NCBI RefSeq assembly: GCF_004569505.1
Contig: NZ_SPPK01000003.1
Location: 425,323-489,322, forward strand
Source: Dysgonomonas mossii
GTDB taxonomy: Bacteria > Bacteroidota > Bacteroidia > Bacteroidales > Dysgonomonadaceae
Length of the DNA: 64,000 nt
Direction of reading: 5' to 3'
The notes below the pieces were generated by a model. The model did no database searches and was not told the DNA's origin. It worked only from the letters and a program-made list of their open reading frames with translations. Shown one piece after another: positions 36,683 through 44,487 of the stretch; position 1 is the stretch's first letter; each line of letters begins with the position of its first letter. The translations under genes and the position numbers were made by a program.

Positions 36683-37476
36683 ATTGCAAATCTTATATCT
36701 TTCTTGTCTTCAAATACCGAATTGTTAGCCTGTGGCTCAGTTACATAATATTCAACCTCCCAATTGCCGTCATAATCTTCGGTTAGAGCCGATAAAGATT
36801 CGACCCAATCACCCGAATTCAAATAAAGAATATCGCCATAATATCTTTTTTCGGGTTGATGTATGTGACCGCATATAACCCCGTCACACTTTTTGTGGCG
36901 TGCTATATCTACAATATGTTTCTCGTAATCGCTAATGTATGATACAGATGCTTTTACTTTTTTCTTCACTTCTTGCGACAGGGAGTAATAAGGCAAACCC
37001 TTTTTTTCTCGTCTGTTGTTGTGGTATCTATTGATCAGCATCAGTAGAGAGTAACCAACATCTCCGATTTTAGATAACCAGCTGTAGCGGGATGTAACAA
37101 GGTCGAATACATCTCCGTGGAGGACATAGAAACGTTTGTCTCCGCTTTTGTAGATATAATCTTTTACAATTTCTATATTCTGAAACTTGAAAGGAAGTAT
37201 CCTGTCCATGAAGTCGTCGTGATTCCCTCTCAAATAGATTATCTTTGTTTTACGTTGTATATCCAATAGTAGTTTAATGAAATTGCTGTGTCTCTTTTTC
37301 CACTTTGCTTTTCTTCCTCGCATCAATTGCCACCCATCAATAATGTCTCCGCATAAAATGAGAGTGTCACATGTGTTGTCTTTTAAATATCTTGTAGCTT
37401 CTTTTGCTTTTGACCATTTAGATCCCAGATGGATATCTGAAAGAACAATGGTTTTGTGATGTTTTTTGTTTGTCAT
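36679..37476 (-). CDS. Calcineurin-like metallophosphoesterase, LpxH-like
   Basis: A 265-residue binuclear metal phosphoesterase: SDIHLGSKWS, CGDIIDGW, RGNHDD, LHGDVFD and GHIHQPEKR are the five metal-binding motifs in order. It resembles the UDP-2,3-diacylglucosamine pyrophosphatase group by motif spacing, especially the GDIIDGW box, but the fit to LpxH itself is approximate. First gene of a four-gene minus-strand operon (phosphatase, glycosyltransferase, ppk1, ppx). I found no exact TAnnTTTG upstream. Confidence 0.83.
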   Translation of the reverse strand: MTNKKHHKTIVLSDIHLGSKWSKAKEATRYLKDNTCDTLILCGDIIDGWQLMRGRKAKWKKRHSNFIKLLLDIQRKTKIIYLRGNHDDFMDRILPFKFQNIEIVKDYIYKSGDKRFYVLHGDVFDLVTSRYSWLSKIGDVGYSLLMLINRYHNNRREKKGLPYYSLSQEVKKKVKASVSYISDYEKHIVDIARHKKCDGVICGHIHQPEKRYYGDILYLNSGDWVESLSALTEDYDGNWEVEYYVTEPQANNSVFEDKKDIRFAI

Positions 37477-37591
37477 ATTTTTCTCTTTTTTTCATATCAA
37501 AAGAATAAATACATTATGACAACACTGTTAAGTATTTATGAATAAATGGTTAAGATTCAGACGGAAGTTTTATGTATAATATAAATGACGA

Positions 37592-37622
37592 GCAAACAGA
37601 TGGTAGATATCTCTCTGTTTGC
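37592..37622 (-). terminator. Hairpin after the upstream Ppx gene
   Basis: GCAAACAGA (37592-37600) pairs with TCTGTTTGC (37614-37622). On the minus strand it follows the stop of the Ppx gene at 37649 but has no T-run, so it is at most a weak terminator or an RNA end-stabilising hairpin. Confidence 0.4.
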
Positions 37623-37648
37623 CATTCATCAGTTTATGGTGTAGTTTT

Positions 37649-38563
37649 TTATTTATCGATAGAAAGTGCAGGGGCAGACGGTTGATAGAAGTGCGTCATG
37701 TACAGATCTTTGATAATGCCATCGGCGACACCTATTATGGGTGTTTCAATGACTAATGCCCGAGCCAGTTTCATTACTTTGAGGTATATCCCTATTGCAG
37801 GGAGTATTACTTCTGCTCGGTTGAGGTTTATTTTAAGATTCACCAGCCTTTCTTCGTAACTCATTTTTCTCATTTTAGCCGCAAAGCTCACTAACTCTTC
37901 TCTGCGTATGCGTCCTGAACGGCGTAATAGTGAATCCAGTTTATTTATGTTTCCTCCTGACCCAATTAGAGATACCTTTATATAATCTTTGCTGTGTTCT
38001 GTCAGCCAATTTTTCATTCTGTCCCATTCGGCTCTTTCTTCCTCAAGCGGCAGTGAGCGAATAGTGCCTAGCTTGAACGATTCGGATGCGATCTCTTTGT
38101 TCTGATAAAAAATAATGAGCTCTGTGTTTCCTCCACCTACATCCGTATATATATACACTCTGTTCTCTTCCAGTAATTCGTCTATTCTGTTTGTAAGAAT
38201 AAAACGAGCCTCTTCTTTGCTGTCAATTACATCTATTTCGATGCCCGATTTGGTAACTACGTACTCCAAGACTTCTTGTGCGTTAGTGGCTTCCCTGATG
38301 GCAGACGTTGCACAGGCACGCCATATTTCTACATCGTTTACTTGTATTAGTCCACGGAAAGACTGCATTAGGATGGCGAGCTTTTCTTTCTTCTGCTCAC
38401 TTATATATCCTGTGGAAAATGTATCCTCTCCCAATTTTAAGGGGATACGGATTAATGAATCTTTTTTAAATACTGCACGTCCATTATAGTCGAGAACATC
38501 TGTAATAAGAAGGCGTACAGAGTTGGAGCCGATATCGATTGCTCCTAAGCGTCTAACATTCAT
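37649..38563 (-). CDS. Ppx/GppA-family phosphatase (upstream paralogue)
   Basis: A 304-residue short-form Ppx/GppA protein: GAIDIGSNSVRLLI, YTDVGGGNTELIIF, LIGSGGNINKLD. It is a diverged paralogue of the protein encoded at 32655, which suggests that the two have separate substrates, for example polyphosphate and pppGpp (inference). It lies upstream of the four-gene ppk operon on the same strand, 172 bp away with a hairpin in between, and has a -7 element at 38580. Confidence 0.91.
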   Translation of the reverse strand: MNVRRLGAIDIGSNSVRLLITDVLDYNGRAVFKKDSLIRIPLKLGEDTFSTGYISEQKKEKLAILMQSFRGLIQVNDVEIWRACATSAIREATNAQEVLEYVVTKSGIEIDVIDSKEEARFILTNRIDELLEENRVYIYTDVGGGNTELIIFYQNKEIASESFKLGTIRSLPLEEERAEWDRMKNWLTEHSKDYIKVSLIGSGGNINKLDSLLRRSGRIRREELVSFAAKMRKMSYEERLVNLKINLNRAEVILPAIGIYLKVMKLARALVIETPIIGVADGIIKDLYMTHFYQPSAPALSIDK

Positions 38564-38579
38564 AAGCTTTTTTTATTCG

Positions 38580-38587
38580 CAAAAATA
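38580..38587 (-). promoter_or_regulatory. -7 element for the upstream Ppx gene
   Basis: CAAAAATA on plus is TATTTTTG on minus, 17 bp before the start at 38563. Confidence 0.6.
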
Positions 38588-38723
38588 AGTAAGAGGGGTT
38601 ACAAAACTATTACTATTGGATTGCATTAAAATTAAGATTGTCGGGTTGTTATATAATTGTATTATTCAGAATTATTGTACCTTAACGTTTTGACCTCTAT
38701 TTTTTTATAAGAATTATAATGTT

Positions 38724-38731
38724 TATGTTTG
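38724..38731 (+). promoter_or_regulatory. -7 element for the small acidic protein gene
   Basis: TATGTTTG, 37 bp before the ATG at 38768. Confidence 0.55.
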
Positions 38732-38767
38732 GTTTGTACTGATTATTTATCCCAAAATAGAAAGATT

Positions 38768-39067
38768 ATGGCAGACTTAGAACATAAAAAAGAGAAAACG
38801 GAAGCCGGGAAAGAGTCTTCCGGCTCACATATTCTTAGAGGTGATGTGCTTGACTTACCATTGCATATCGCAAAGAAAGTCGTAAATGCTCTGATTGAGA
38901 ATGACGATGAAGTATCCGCAGAAGGTGATGATAATATTCTCGATAATGTTTCGGAAGCTTTGACTTCTGTAGAAGATGTGATAGAGGAGCATGTTGAAGA
39001 AATAGCCGAAAGTGCGGTTAAAGTTGCAGAAGTTCTGGGTGATACTATTAGTGATATTGAAGTATAG
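38768..39067 (+). CDS. Small acidic protein, unknown function
   Basis: A 99-residue soluble, strongly acidic protein with no recognised domain. After a charged start (MADLEHKKEK) comes LRGDVLDLPLHIAKKVVNAL, an amphipathic helix, then an Asp/Glu-rich helical region (TSVEDVIEEHVEEIAESAVK) that could form a coiled coil or helical bundle. The ATG at 38768 is chosen because the -7 element at 38724-38731 overlaps the alternative upstream start codon at 38729. Alone between a divergent Ppx gene and a GNAT gene. Confidence 0.6.
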   Translation: MADLEHKKEKTEAGKESSGSHILRGDVLDLPLHIAKKVVNALIENDDEVSAEGDDNILDNVSEALTSVEDVIEEHVEEIAESAVKVAEVLGDTISDIEV

Positions 39068-39160
39068 TTCTCTTGTTTATGCAGAGAGAATCTTACTGAC
39101 AGGTATAATGTTGTAAAAAATAAAAAATTATCTTTATGCGATTTTTCTGATTTATTACGC

Positions 39161-39613
39161 ATGAAGAAAGAATTAGTATGGAAAGTAAGCCGTTTCGAAG
39201 AGCTTACTATAAACGAATTATATGAGATCTTGCATCTACGGTGCAAAATATTTGTCGTTGAGCAAGATGCTCCGTATCTCGATACAGACTATAAAGACCA
39301 AAAAGCATTGCATCTCTCCGGATATGCAGATGATAGACTGGTGGCTTATTGCCGTATATTTAAGGCCGGAGATTATTTTGAAGAGGCTTGTATCGGACGG
39401 GTTATTGTTGCTCAGGAGTATAGGAAGTACGGATATGGGCACGACATGATGAAGAAAGCCCTGGATATAGCATCTGCAACTATAGGCGAGACGCGGATTA
39501 CGATTTCTGCTCAGCAATATCTTCAAAAATTTTATGAGAGCCACGGCTTCAGGCAAACCAGCGAGATGTATCTCGAAGATGGGCTACCCCATATTGAGAT
39601 GAAAAAAGAATAG
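39161..39613 (+). CDS. GNAT family N-acetyltransferase, ElaA-like
   Basis: A 150-residue acetyltransferase. The start WKVSRFEELTINELYEILHLRCKIFVVEQ and LHLSGYADDRLVAYCRI follow the ElaA pattern, and the acetyl-CoA pyrophosphate loop is RVIVAQEYRKYGYGHDMMKKA. FYESHGFRQTSEMYLEDGLPHIEM is the family C-terminus. The acceptor substrate is unknown. It lies 94 bp after the acidic protein gene and may share its transcript. Confidence 0.88.
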   Translation: MKKELVWKVSRFEELTINELYEILHLRCKIFVVEQDAPYLDTDYKDQKALHLSGYADDRLVAYCRIFKAGDYFEEACIGRVIVAQEYRKYGYGHDMMKKALDIASATIGETRITISAQQYLQKFYESHGFRQTSEMYLEDGLPHIEMKKE

Positions 39614-39629
39614 AATTTTATAAAAAGTC

Positions 39630-39660
39630 TTGTTCGTTAAGATATTAAATCATAAATTTG
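39630..39660 (+). promoter_or_regulatory. Promoter for rpsU (-33 TTG, -7 TAAATTTG)
   Basis: TTG at 39630-39632 and TAAATTTG at 39653-39660 with a 20-bp spacer, then CAGCCCGAAA. The resulting transcript would have a leader of about 200 nt before rpsU. Confidence 0.8.
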
Positions 39661-39666
39661 CAGCCC

Positions 39667-39869
39667 GAAACAGAGAGGAGGTTTGATGATCTTTTGAACA
39701 AAACATATTCACTTGTGGTATGATATTGCTTTACTGAAGCAATGTTCAGAAGATTGATTTATACAACAGAATTCTCTCGATAATGCAATTATTGCAATGA
39801 TAGCGAATGAAATTTCGCTTATAAAGTTTAAAATTAAATAAGAAAACAAATAAAAACTAAAGAATAATT
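39667..39869 (+). promoter_or_regulatory. Long rpsU 5' leader with Shine-Dalgarno and three-codon mini-ORF
   Basis: About 200 nt between the predicted transcription start and rpsU. AGGAGG at 39676-39681 is followed after four bases by ATG ATC TTT TGA (39686-39697), a mini-ORF encoding Met-Ile-Phe. Further on, ATTGCTT/AAGCAAT (around 39727-39745) and AGCGAA/TTCGCT (39801-39818) form hairpins. By contrast the rpsU ATG itself lacks a Shine-Dalgarno sequence. The layout suggests post-transcriptional control, not shown. Confidence 0.55.
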
Positions 39870-40061
39870 ATGATTATTGTTCCATTGAAAGAAGGGGAAA
39901 ATATCGAAAGAGCCCTAAAGAAATTTAAAAGAAAATACGAAAAAACAGGTGTTGTTAAAGAACTTAGAAGACGTCAGGAATTCCAAAAGCCTTCTGTAGT
40001 GAAGAGAGCAAACAAACTTCATGCAGTTTATGTGCAGAAGATGCACCGTATGGAAGAGTAA
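39870..40061 (+). CDS. rpsU: Small ribosomal subunit protein bS21
   Basis: A 63-residue 30S protein: MIIVPLKEGENIERALKKFK, then RRRQEFQKPSVVKR and a basic C-terminus. In Bacteroidota ribosomes bS21, with bS18 and bS6, is known to hold the 3' tail of 16S rRNA and so hide the anti-Shine-Dalgarno sequence. It is expressed from the promoter at 39630 through a long leader, and followed after 64 bp by xerD and then hpf, a ribosome-associated factor. Confidence 0.97.
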   Translation: MIIVPLKEGENIERALKKFKRKYEKTGVVKELRRRQEFQKPSVVKRANKLHAVYVQKMHRMEE

Positions 40062-40125
40062 AAGAAGTATTGCCAATTTCGCATAATATTATTAACTTCG
40101 TCATTCAAGATAGAATGTTTCTCGA

Positions 40126-41013
40126 ATGATGCTGTTGATAGAAAAATATATCAGGTATCTCCGTTATGAAAAGAACTATTCTTTACATACGGAGATTTCT
40201 TATTCTGAAGACCTCAGTCAGTTCGTAGAGTTTCTTGCCGAGCATTTTTCTGATACCGACATAAAGCATGTAGATAGAGATATTATTCGCATGTGGATCG
40301 TGTCTATGATGGAGGGAAAAATCTCAGCCCGTTCTGTAAACCGTAAGCTAAGCGCAGTGAAATCGTTTTACAGATATTTGCAGAAAATAGGAGAAGTAAC
40401 GGTAAATCCGGCAAGTAAAATAAATGGCCCTAAAGTTGGTCGGCCAATTCCAGCTTTTGCTAATAGTGCAGATATGGAGAAGGTACTGGATCAAGAAGAC
40501 TACGGGGATTCATTCGAGTCGTTGCGAGACCATATTATAATAGAGCTGTTTTACGTAACCGGAATCCGCCGGGCAGAATTGATAGGGTTGAAAGATGTTG
40601 ATGTCGATTTCTCGTCTGAGACGATACAAGTGACAGGGAAACGCAATAAGCAACGTCTTATTCCTTTTAGTGATGGCATGAAGCAGTCTCTTGAGCAATA
40701 TATTACAGTGCGAAATAAAGAAGTAGGAAACCAATCAGGTTACTTATTTGTTAAGAATAATGGAGAGCCGCTTTATCCGATGTTAGTGCATCGTATTGTG
40801 ACTTCTAATTTACAGCAAATAGAAACTCTGGCTAAGGTTAGTCCCCATGTTCTTCGACATTCGTTTGCAACGGGCATGCTGAATAATGGAGCGGATATTA
40901 ATGCAGTAAAGGAGTTGCTTGGTCATGCAAGCTTGGCTGCTACAGAAATATACACACATACTTCGTTTGAAGAATTAAAGAGAATTTATAACAAAGCTCA
41001 CCCAAGAGCTTAA
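40126..41013 (+). CDS. xerD: Tyrosine recombinase XerC/XerD
   Basis: A 295-residue chromosomal tyrosine recombinase. The N-terminal SAM-like core-binding domain starts with IEKYIRYLRYEKNYS; catalytic residues are Arg in TGIRRAELIGL, His/Arg in SPHVLRHSFATGM, His in LLGHASLAATEIYTH and the nucleophilic Tyr in the same stretch. Xer proteins resolve chromosome dimers at dif. XerC and XerD cannot be told apart with certainty here. Position between rpsU and hpf indicates a housekeeping gene, not a mobile one. Confidence 0.93.
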   Translation: MMLLIEKYIRYLRYEKNYSLHTEISYSEDLSQFVEFLAEHFSDTDIKHVDRDIIRMWIVSMMEGKISARSVNRKLSAVKSFYRYLQKIGEVTVNPASKINGPKVGRPIPAFANSADMEKVLDQEDYGDSFESLRDHIIIELFYVTGIRRAELIGLKDVDVDFSSETIQVTGKRNKQRLIPFSDGMKQSLEQYITVRNKEVGNQSGYLFVKNNGEPLYPMLVHRIVTSNLQQIETLAKVSPHVLRHSFATGMLNNGADINAVKELLGHASLAATEIYTHTSFEELKRIYNKAHPRA

Positions 41014-41018
41014 AAAGT

Positions 41019-41026
41019 AAAGGAGG
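41019..41026 (+). promoter_or_regulatory. Perfect Shine-Dalgarno before hpf
   Basis: AAAGGAGG pairs fully with the anti-SD core of 16S rRNA, seven bases before the ATG at 41034. No other gene start I inspected in the window has a match of this length. Confidence 0.85.
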
Positions 41027-41033
41027 ATTAGTT

Positions 41034-41333
41034 ATGAATATTGTAATTCAATCGGTGCACTTTGATGCGTCAGTACAACTGAAAGAGTTTATTGAGAAAA
41101 AAATATCAAAATTGGATAAATTTACAGATCAGATTGTAGATGCAGAAGTTATATTGAAAGTCGTGAAGCCGGAAGTAGCCAATAATAAAGAGGCTTCGGT
41201 TAAATTGAATATAAAAAATGGAGAGTTGTTTGCCAATAAGACTGCCGATAGCTTTGAGGAGGCTGTTGCTCAGAGTATAGAAGCTTTGGAAAAGCAAGTG
41301 CTTAAGGTAAAAGAGAAGGCTCAGGCTAAATAA
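41034..41333 (+). CDS. hpf: Ribosome hibernation-promoting factor (HPF/YfiA family)
   Basis: A 99-residue short-form HPF/RaiA protein: MNIVIQSVHFDASVQLKEFI, the central YVDAEV-like strand (QIVDAEVILKVV) and a C-terminal helix (FEEAVAQSIEALEKQVLK). It binds the 30S decoding region and inactivates ribosomes in stationary phase or starvation. Its ATG is preceded by a complete AAAGGAGG (41019-41026) at a spacing of seven, exceptional in this window, where almost every other gene lacks a Shine-Dalgarno sequence. It starts 20 bp after xerD. Confidence 0.95.
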   Translation: MNIVIQSVHFDASVQLKEFIEKKISKLDKFTDQIVDAEVILKVVKPEVANNKEASVKLNIKNGELFANKTADSFEEAVAQSIEALEKQVLKVKEKAQAK

Positions 41334-41423
41334 AATAGCAATGTTCATGAAATTGGCACTAAGCTAGTTGAAGCTAAATAGACAATCAAAAGAAAACACA
41401 AGGGAAAATAAATCTATAAAGTG

Positions 41424-41454
41424 TTGCGATTCTAAAAAAAAATATCTAATTTTG
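41424..41454 (+). promoter_or_regulatory. Promoter for the tRNA-Thr/tuf transcript
   Basis: TTG at 41424-41426 and TAATTTTG at 41447-41454, spacer 20 bp. It should drive the two tRNA-Thr genes and probably tuf. Confidence 0.8.
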
Positions 41455-41455
41455 T

Positions 41456-41487
41456 CGCCGTTTCGCTGTGTAAAAAGCGAGATGGCG
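41456..41487 (+). other. Hairpin at the very 5' end of the tRNA-tuf transcript
   Basis: CGCCGTTTCGCT (41456-41467) pairs with AGCGAGATGGCG (41476-41487): 12 pairs including two G-T, eight-base loop, beginning within a few bases of the predicted start. There is no T-run. It may protect the 5' end or guide processing before the first tRNA at 41506. Confidence 0.6.
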
Positions 41488-41505
41488 ATAATTATTAGAC
41501 TTTTA

Positions 41506-41579
41506 GCCTCTTTAGCTCAGTTGGCCAGAGCACGTGATTTGTAATCTCGGGGTCGTTGGTTCGAATCCGACAAGAGGCT
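41506..41579 (+). tRNA. tRNA-Thr(TGT)
   Basis: A 74-nt cloverleaf: acceptor GCCTCTT with AAGAGGC, discriminator T, D-arm AGCTCAGTTGG, anticodon loop TTTGTAA giving TGT, and T-arm GGTTCGAATCC. The anticodon stem has one T-T mismatch (29-41). CCA is not encoded. Confidence 0.95.
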
Positions 41580-41734
41580 CAAGCTATAAGGAAAAAGAAG
41601 TTTTGAAAAAGCTATGAATCAATAGATTTGGATATTTCTTCACTTTAATTTCCATTACTTTTGCTTTAATAATAATATCTCTTGTTTTTAAGTACGGAGA
41701 ATTGTTTAATTTGAAGCAAGATTTTGAGATTTAA

Positions 41735-41806
<72 letters not shown>

Positions 41807-41874
41807 CTAACGGGGATACAAGATTCAAAATTGAATTAAATATATACATTTAACTAAATAATAGAAGATTAATT

Positions 41875-43062
41875 ATGGCAAAAGAACATTTTAACCGGGC
41901 GAAACCGCACGTAAATATCGGTACAATCGGTCACGTTGACCACGGTAAAACTACTTTGACTGCTGCTATCACTAAAGTATTGGCTGACAAAGGTCTTTCT
42001 CAAGCACGCTCATTCGACTCTATCGATAACGCTCCTGAAGAAAAAGAACGTGGTATTACAATCAATACCTCTCACGTAGAATACGAAACAGCTAATCGTC
42101 ACTATGCTCACGTTGACTGTCCAGGACACGCCGACTACGTAAAGAACATGGTTACTGGTGCTGCTCAGATGGACGGTGCTATCATCGTTGTAGCTGCTAC
42201 TGATGGTCCTATGCCTCAAACTCGTGAGCACATCCTTCTTGCACGTCAGGTAAACGTACCAAGATTGGTTGTTTTCATGAACAAATGTGATATCGTTGAT
42301 GACGAAGAAATGCTAGAATTGGTAGAACTTGAAATGAGAGAACTTCTTTCATTCTACGAATTCGACGGAGATAATACTCCAGTTATCCGTGGATCTGCAC
42401 TTGGTGCTTTGAACGGTGTTGAACCTTGGGTTAGCCAAGTAATGGAGCTTATGAATGCTGTTGATACTTGGATTCCACTTCCTCCACGTGATGTTGATAA
42501 ACCATTCTTGATGCCGGTTGAAGACGTGTTCTCTATCACAGGTCGTGGTACTGTAGCAACAGGTCGTATCGAAACTGGTAAGATCAAAACTGGTGAAGAA
42601 GTTCAAATTATCGGTCTTGGAGCTGAAGCTAAAAAATCAGTTGTAACAGGAGTAGAAATGTTCCGTAAGATTCTTGACGACGGACAAGCTGGTGACAACG
42701 TAGGTCTTCTACTTCGTGGTATCGATAAAGAAGAAATCAAACGTGGTATGGTTATTACCCACCCAGGTAAAATCACTCCTCACACAAGAATCAAAGCTGA
42801 GGTTTATATCTTGAAAAAAGAAGAAGGTGGACGTCACACTCCATTCCACAACAAATATCGTCCTCAGTTCTATCTACGTACATTGGACGTTACAGGTGAA
42901 ATCACTCTTCCTGAAGGAACAGACATGGTAATGCCTGGTGATAACGTAACAATCACAGTAGAATTGATTTACCCAGTTGCTTGTAACGTAGGTCTTCGTT
43001 TCGCTATCCGTGAAGGTGGACGTACAGTAGGTGCTGGTCAGATTACAGAAATTTTATCTTAA
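41875..43062 (+). CDS. tuf: Elongation factor Tu
   Basis: A 395-residue GTPase that brings aminoacyl-tRNA to the ribosome. G1 is GHVDHGKT, G3 [13 protein letters not shown]4 NKCD and G5 GSAL; domain II and III follow with the tRNA-binding [16 protein letters not shown]. The codon use is strongly biased (CGT, GGT, AAC), as expected for the most abundant protein. It is flanked by tRNA-Thr(GGT) and tRNA-Trp and probably read from the promoter at 41424. Confidence 0.99.
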   Translation: MAKEHFNRAKPHVNIGTIGHVDHGKTTLTAAITKVLADKGLSQARSFDSIDNAPEEKERGITINTSHVEYETANRHYAHVDCPGHADYVKNMVTGAAQMDGAIIVVAATDGPMPQTREHILLARQVNVPRLVVFMNKCDIVDDEEMLELVELEMRELLSFYEFDGDNTPVIRGSALGALNGVEPWVSQVMELMNAVDTWIPLPPRDVDKPFLMPVEDVFSITGRGTVATGRIETGKIKTGEEVQIIGLGAEAKKSVVTGVEMFRKILDDGQAGDNVGLLLRGIDKEEIKRGMVITHPGKITPHTRIKAEVYILKKEEGGRHTPFHNKYRPQFYLRTLDVTGEITLPEGTDMVMPGDNVTITVELIYPVACNVGLRFAIREGGRTVGAGQITEILS

Positions 43063-43079
43063 TAATTTCTATAAAACCT

Positions 43080-43107
43080 AAAGTCGGTTTGTAATATAAC
43101 CGACTTT
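43080..43107 (+). other. Hairpin between tuf and tRNA-Trp
   Basis: AAAGTCGGTT (43080-43089) pairs perfectly with AACCGACTTT (43098-43107), loop of eight, only five bases before tRNA-Trp. The sequence after it is TAATA, not a T-run, so partial termination or an RNase processing site is more likely than a full terminator. Confidence 0.6.
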
Positions 43108-43112
43108 AATAT

Positions 43113-43184
43113 ACGGGCGTAGTTCAGTGGTAGAGCGTTGGTCTCCAAAACCAAATGTCGGGAGTTCGAATCTCTCCGCCCGTG
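43113..43184 (+). tRNA. tRNA-Trp(CCA)
   Basis: A 72-nt cloverleaf: acceptor ACGGGCG with CGCCCGT, discriminator G, anticodon CCA within CTCCAAA, T-arm GGGAGTTCGAATCTCTC. It lies between tuf and secE, as in related genomes. Confidence 0.95.
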
Positions 43185-43203
43185 CTAAACTCAAACAGGA
43201 GTG

Positions 43204-43395
43204 ATGAAAAAAATAATTAACTATTTTAAAGATTCTTATAACGAACTTGTATATAAGGTTTCTTGGCCCTCTCGTCCGGAATTGACCAGCAGTGCAGTTA
43301 TTGTCATGATCGCTTCCATTATTATGGCATTGGTTGTGTGGGGTGTTGATTCGGTGTTTGATAGAGCGGTTAAGTTGCTTTATGGTCTGTTGTAA
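43204..43395 (+). CDS. secE: Preprotein translocase subunit SecE
   Basis: A 63-residue single-span membrane protein of the SecYEG channel: a cytosolic amphipathic helix (NYFKDSYNELVYKVSWPSR, with the conserved W-P) and one transmembrane helix (residues about 33-55). I use the ATG at 43204; the GTG at 43201 is directly adjacent. It precedes nusG, the usual order. Confidence 0.95.
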   Translation: MKKIINYFKDSYNELVYKVSWPSRPELTSSAVIVMIASIIMALVVWGVDSVFDRAVKLLYGLL

Positions 43396-43416
43396 TCTTT
43401 ATCTTGTCAAAAAACT

Positions 43417-43962
43417 ATGACTGAAATCGAAAAGAAATGGTACGTTCTGCGTGCTGTTAGTGGAAAAGAAAATAAAGTCAAAGAATATCTTGAATCAGAG
43501 ATAAAGAAAACTGACTTAGGGAAGTATATTTCTCAAGTTCTTATTCCTACAGAGAAAACTTATATTATGCGTAACGGAAAGAAGGTTCTCAAAGAAAGAG
43601 CTTATCTTCCCGGCTACATATTGATTGAGGCTGCACTTGTAGGTGAAGTGATCCATGAACTTCGTAACATTAATTTCGTTGCAGGTTTTTTACCGAATAC
43701 TACTAATCCACAACCGCTGAGCCAATCCGAAGTAAATCGGATATTAGGTACAATGGACGAACTGGATGAGCAGGAAGTAGGCTTGGATATTCAATATTTT
43801 GTTGGAGAAAACGTGAAAGTAACAAATGGTCCTTTCTCTGGTTTTTCTGGTATTATTGAAGAGGTGAACGCTGAGAAAAAGAAACTCAAGGTGATGGTAA
43901 AGATATTTGGAAGGAAAACTCCTCTAGAATTGAATTACATGCAAGTTGAAAAAGAGCAATAA
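43417..43962 (+). CDS. nusG: Transcription termination/antitermination factor NusG
   Basis: A 181-residue factor: NGN domain (KKWYVLRAVSGKENKVKEYL, ERAYLPGYILIEA) that binds the RNA polymerase clamp, and a KOW domain (VGENVKVTNGPFSGFSGII) that contacts Rho or ribosomal protein S10. The length and domain order are standard. It lies between secE and rplK. Confidence 0.97.
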   Translation: MTEIEKKWYVLRAVSGKENKVKEYLESEIKKTDLGKYISQVLIPTEKTYIMRNGKKVLKERAYLPGYILIEAALVGEVIHELRNINFVAGFLPNTTNPQPLSQSEVNRILGTMDELDEQEVGLDIQYFVGENVKVTNGPFSGFSGIIEEVNAEKKKLKVMVKIFGRKTPLELNYMQVEKEQ

Positions 43963-44026
43963 GGACTGGTTACGCACTCTGGATGTTCTATTTAAGTTTT
44001 AACAAAACTAAAAATTAAAAACAAAA

Positions 44027-44470
44027 ATGGCTAAAGAAATTGCTGGACAATTAAAGTTACAGATTAAAGGCGGTGCAGCAAATCCATCTCCTCCGGTAGG
44101 GCCTGCTTTAGGTTCTAAAGGTATCAATATCATGGATTTCTGTAAGCAATTTAATGCCAGAACTCAAGACAAGGCAGGTAAAATATTACCAGTGGTAATT
44201 ACTTACTATGTTGATAAGTCTTTTGATTTTATTGTAAAACAACCACCTGTGGCAATTCAGTTACTTGAAGCCGCTAAAACAAAGAGTGGATCAGCAGAAC
44301 CAAATCGTAAGAAGGTAGCAGAAATTACTTGGGATCAAGTACAAGCTATCGCTGAAGATAAAATGGTTGACCTGAACTGTTTTACCGTAGAGTCTGCCAT
44401 GAAGATGGTTGCTGGTACAGCAAGAAGTATGGGTATTACTGTAAAAGGGGCTTTCCCTGATGTTAAATAA
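44027..44470 (+). CDS. rplK: Large ribosomal subunit protein uL11
   Basis: A 147-residue protein of the GTPase-associated centre: the N-terminal proline-rich [18 protein letters not shown] and the C-terminal RNA-binding domain ending [12 protein letters not shown]. It starts the rplK-rplA-rplJ-rplL series, 64 bp after nusG. Confidence 0.98.
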   Translation: MAKEIAGQLKLQIKGGAANPSPPVGPALGSKGINIMDFCKQFNARTQDKAGKILPVVITYYVDKSFDFIVKQPPVAIQLLEAAKTKSGSAEPNRKKVAEITWDQVQAIAEDKMVDLNCFTVESAMKMVAGTARSMGITVKGAFPDVK

Positions 44471-44487
44471 TTAAACTTCAATTGATA

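Noticed and set aside
40126..41013. xerD gene as part of a mobile element
   Set aside because: It lies within a housekeeping block (rpsU, hpf, tuf) and has the standard Xer motifs, so it is the chromosomal dimer-resolution enzyme.
43197..43201. AGGAG before secE as a strong Shine-Dalgarno
   Set aside because: Only two bases from the ATG, too close for normal pairing; probably chance.
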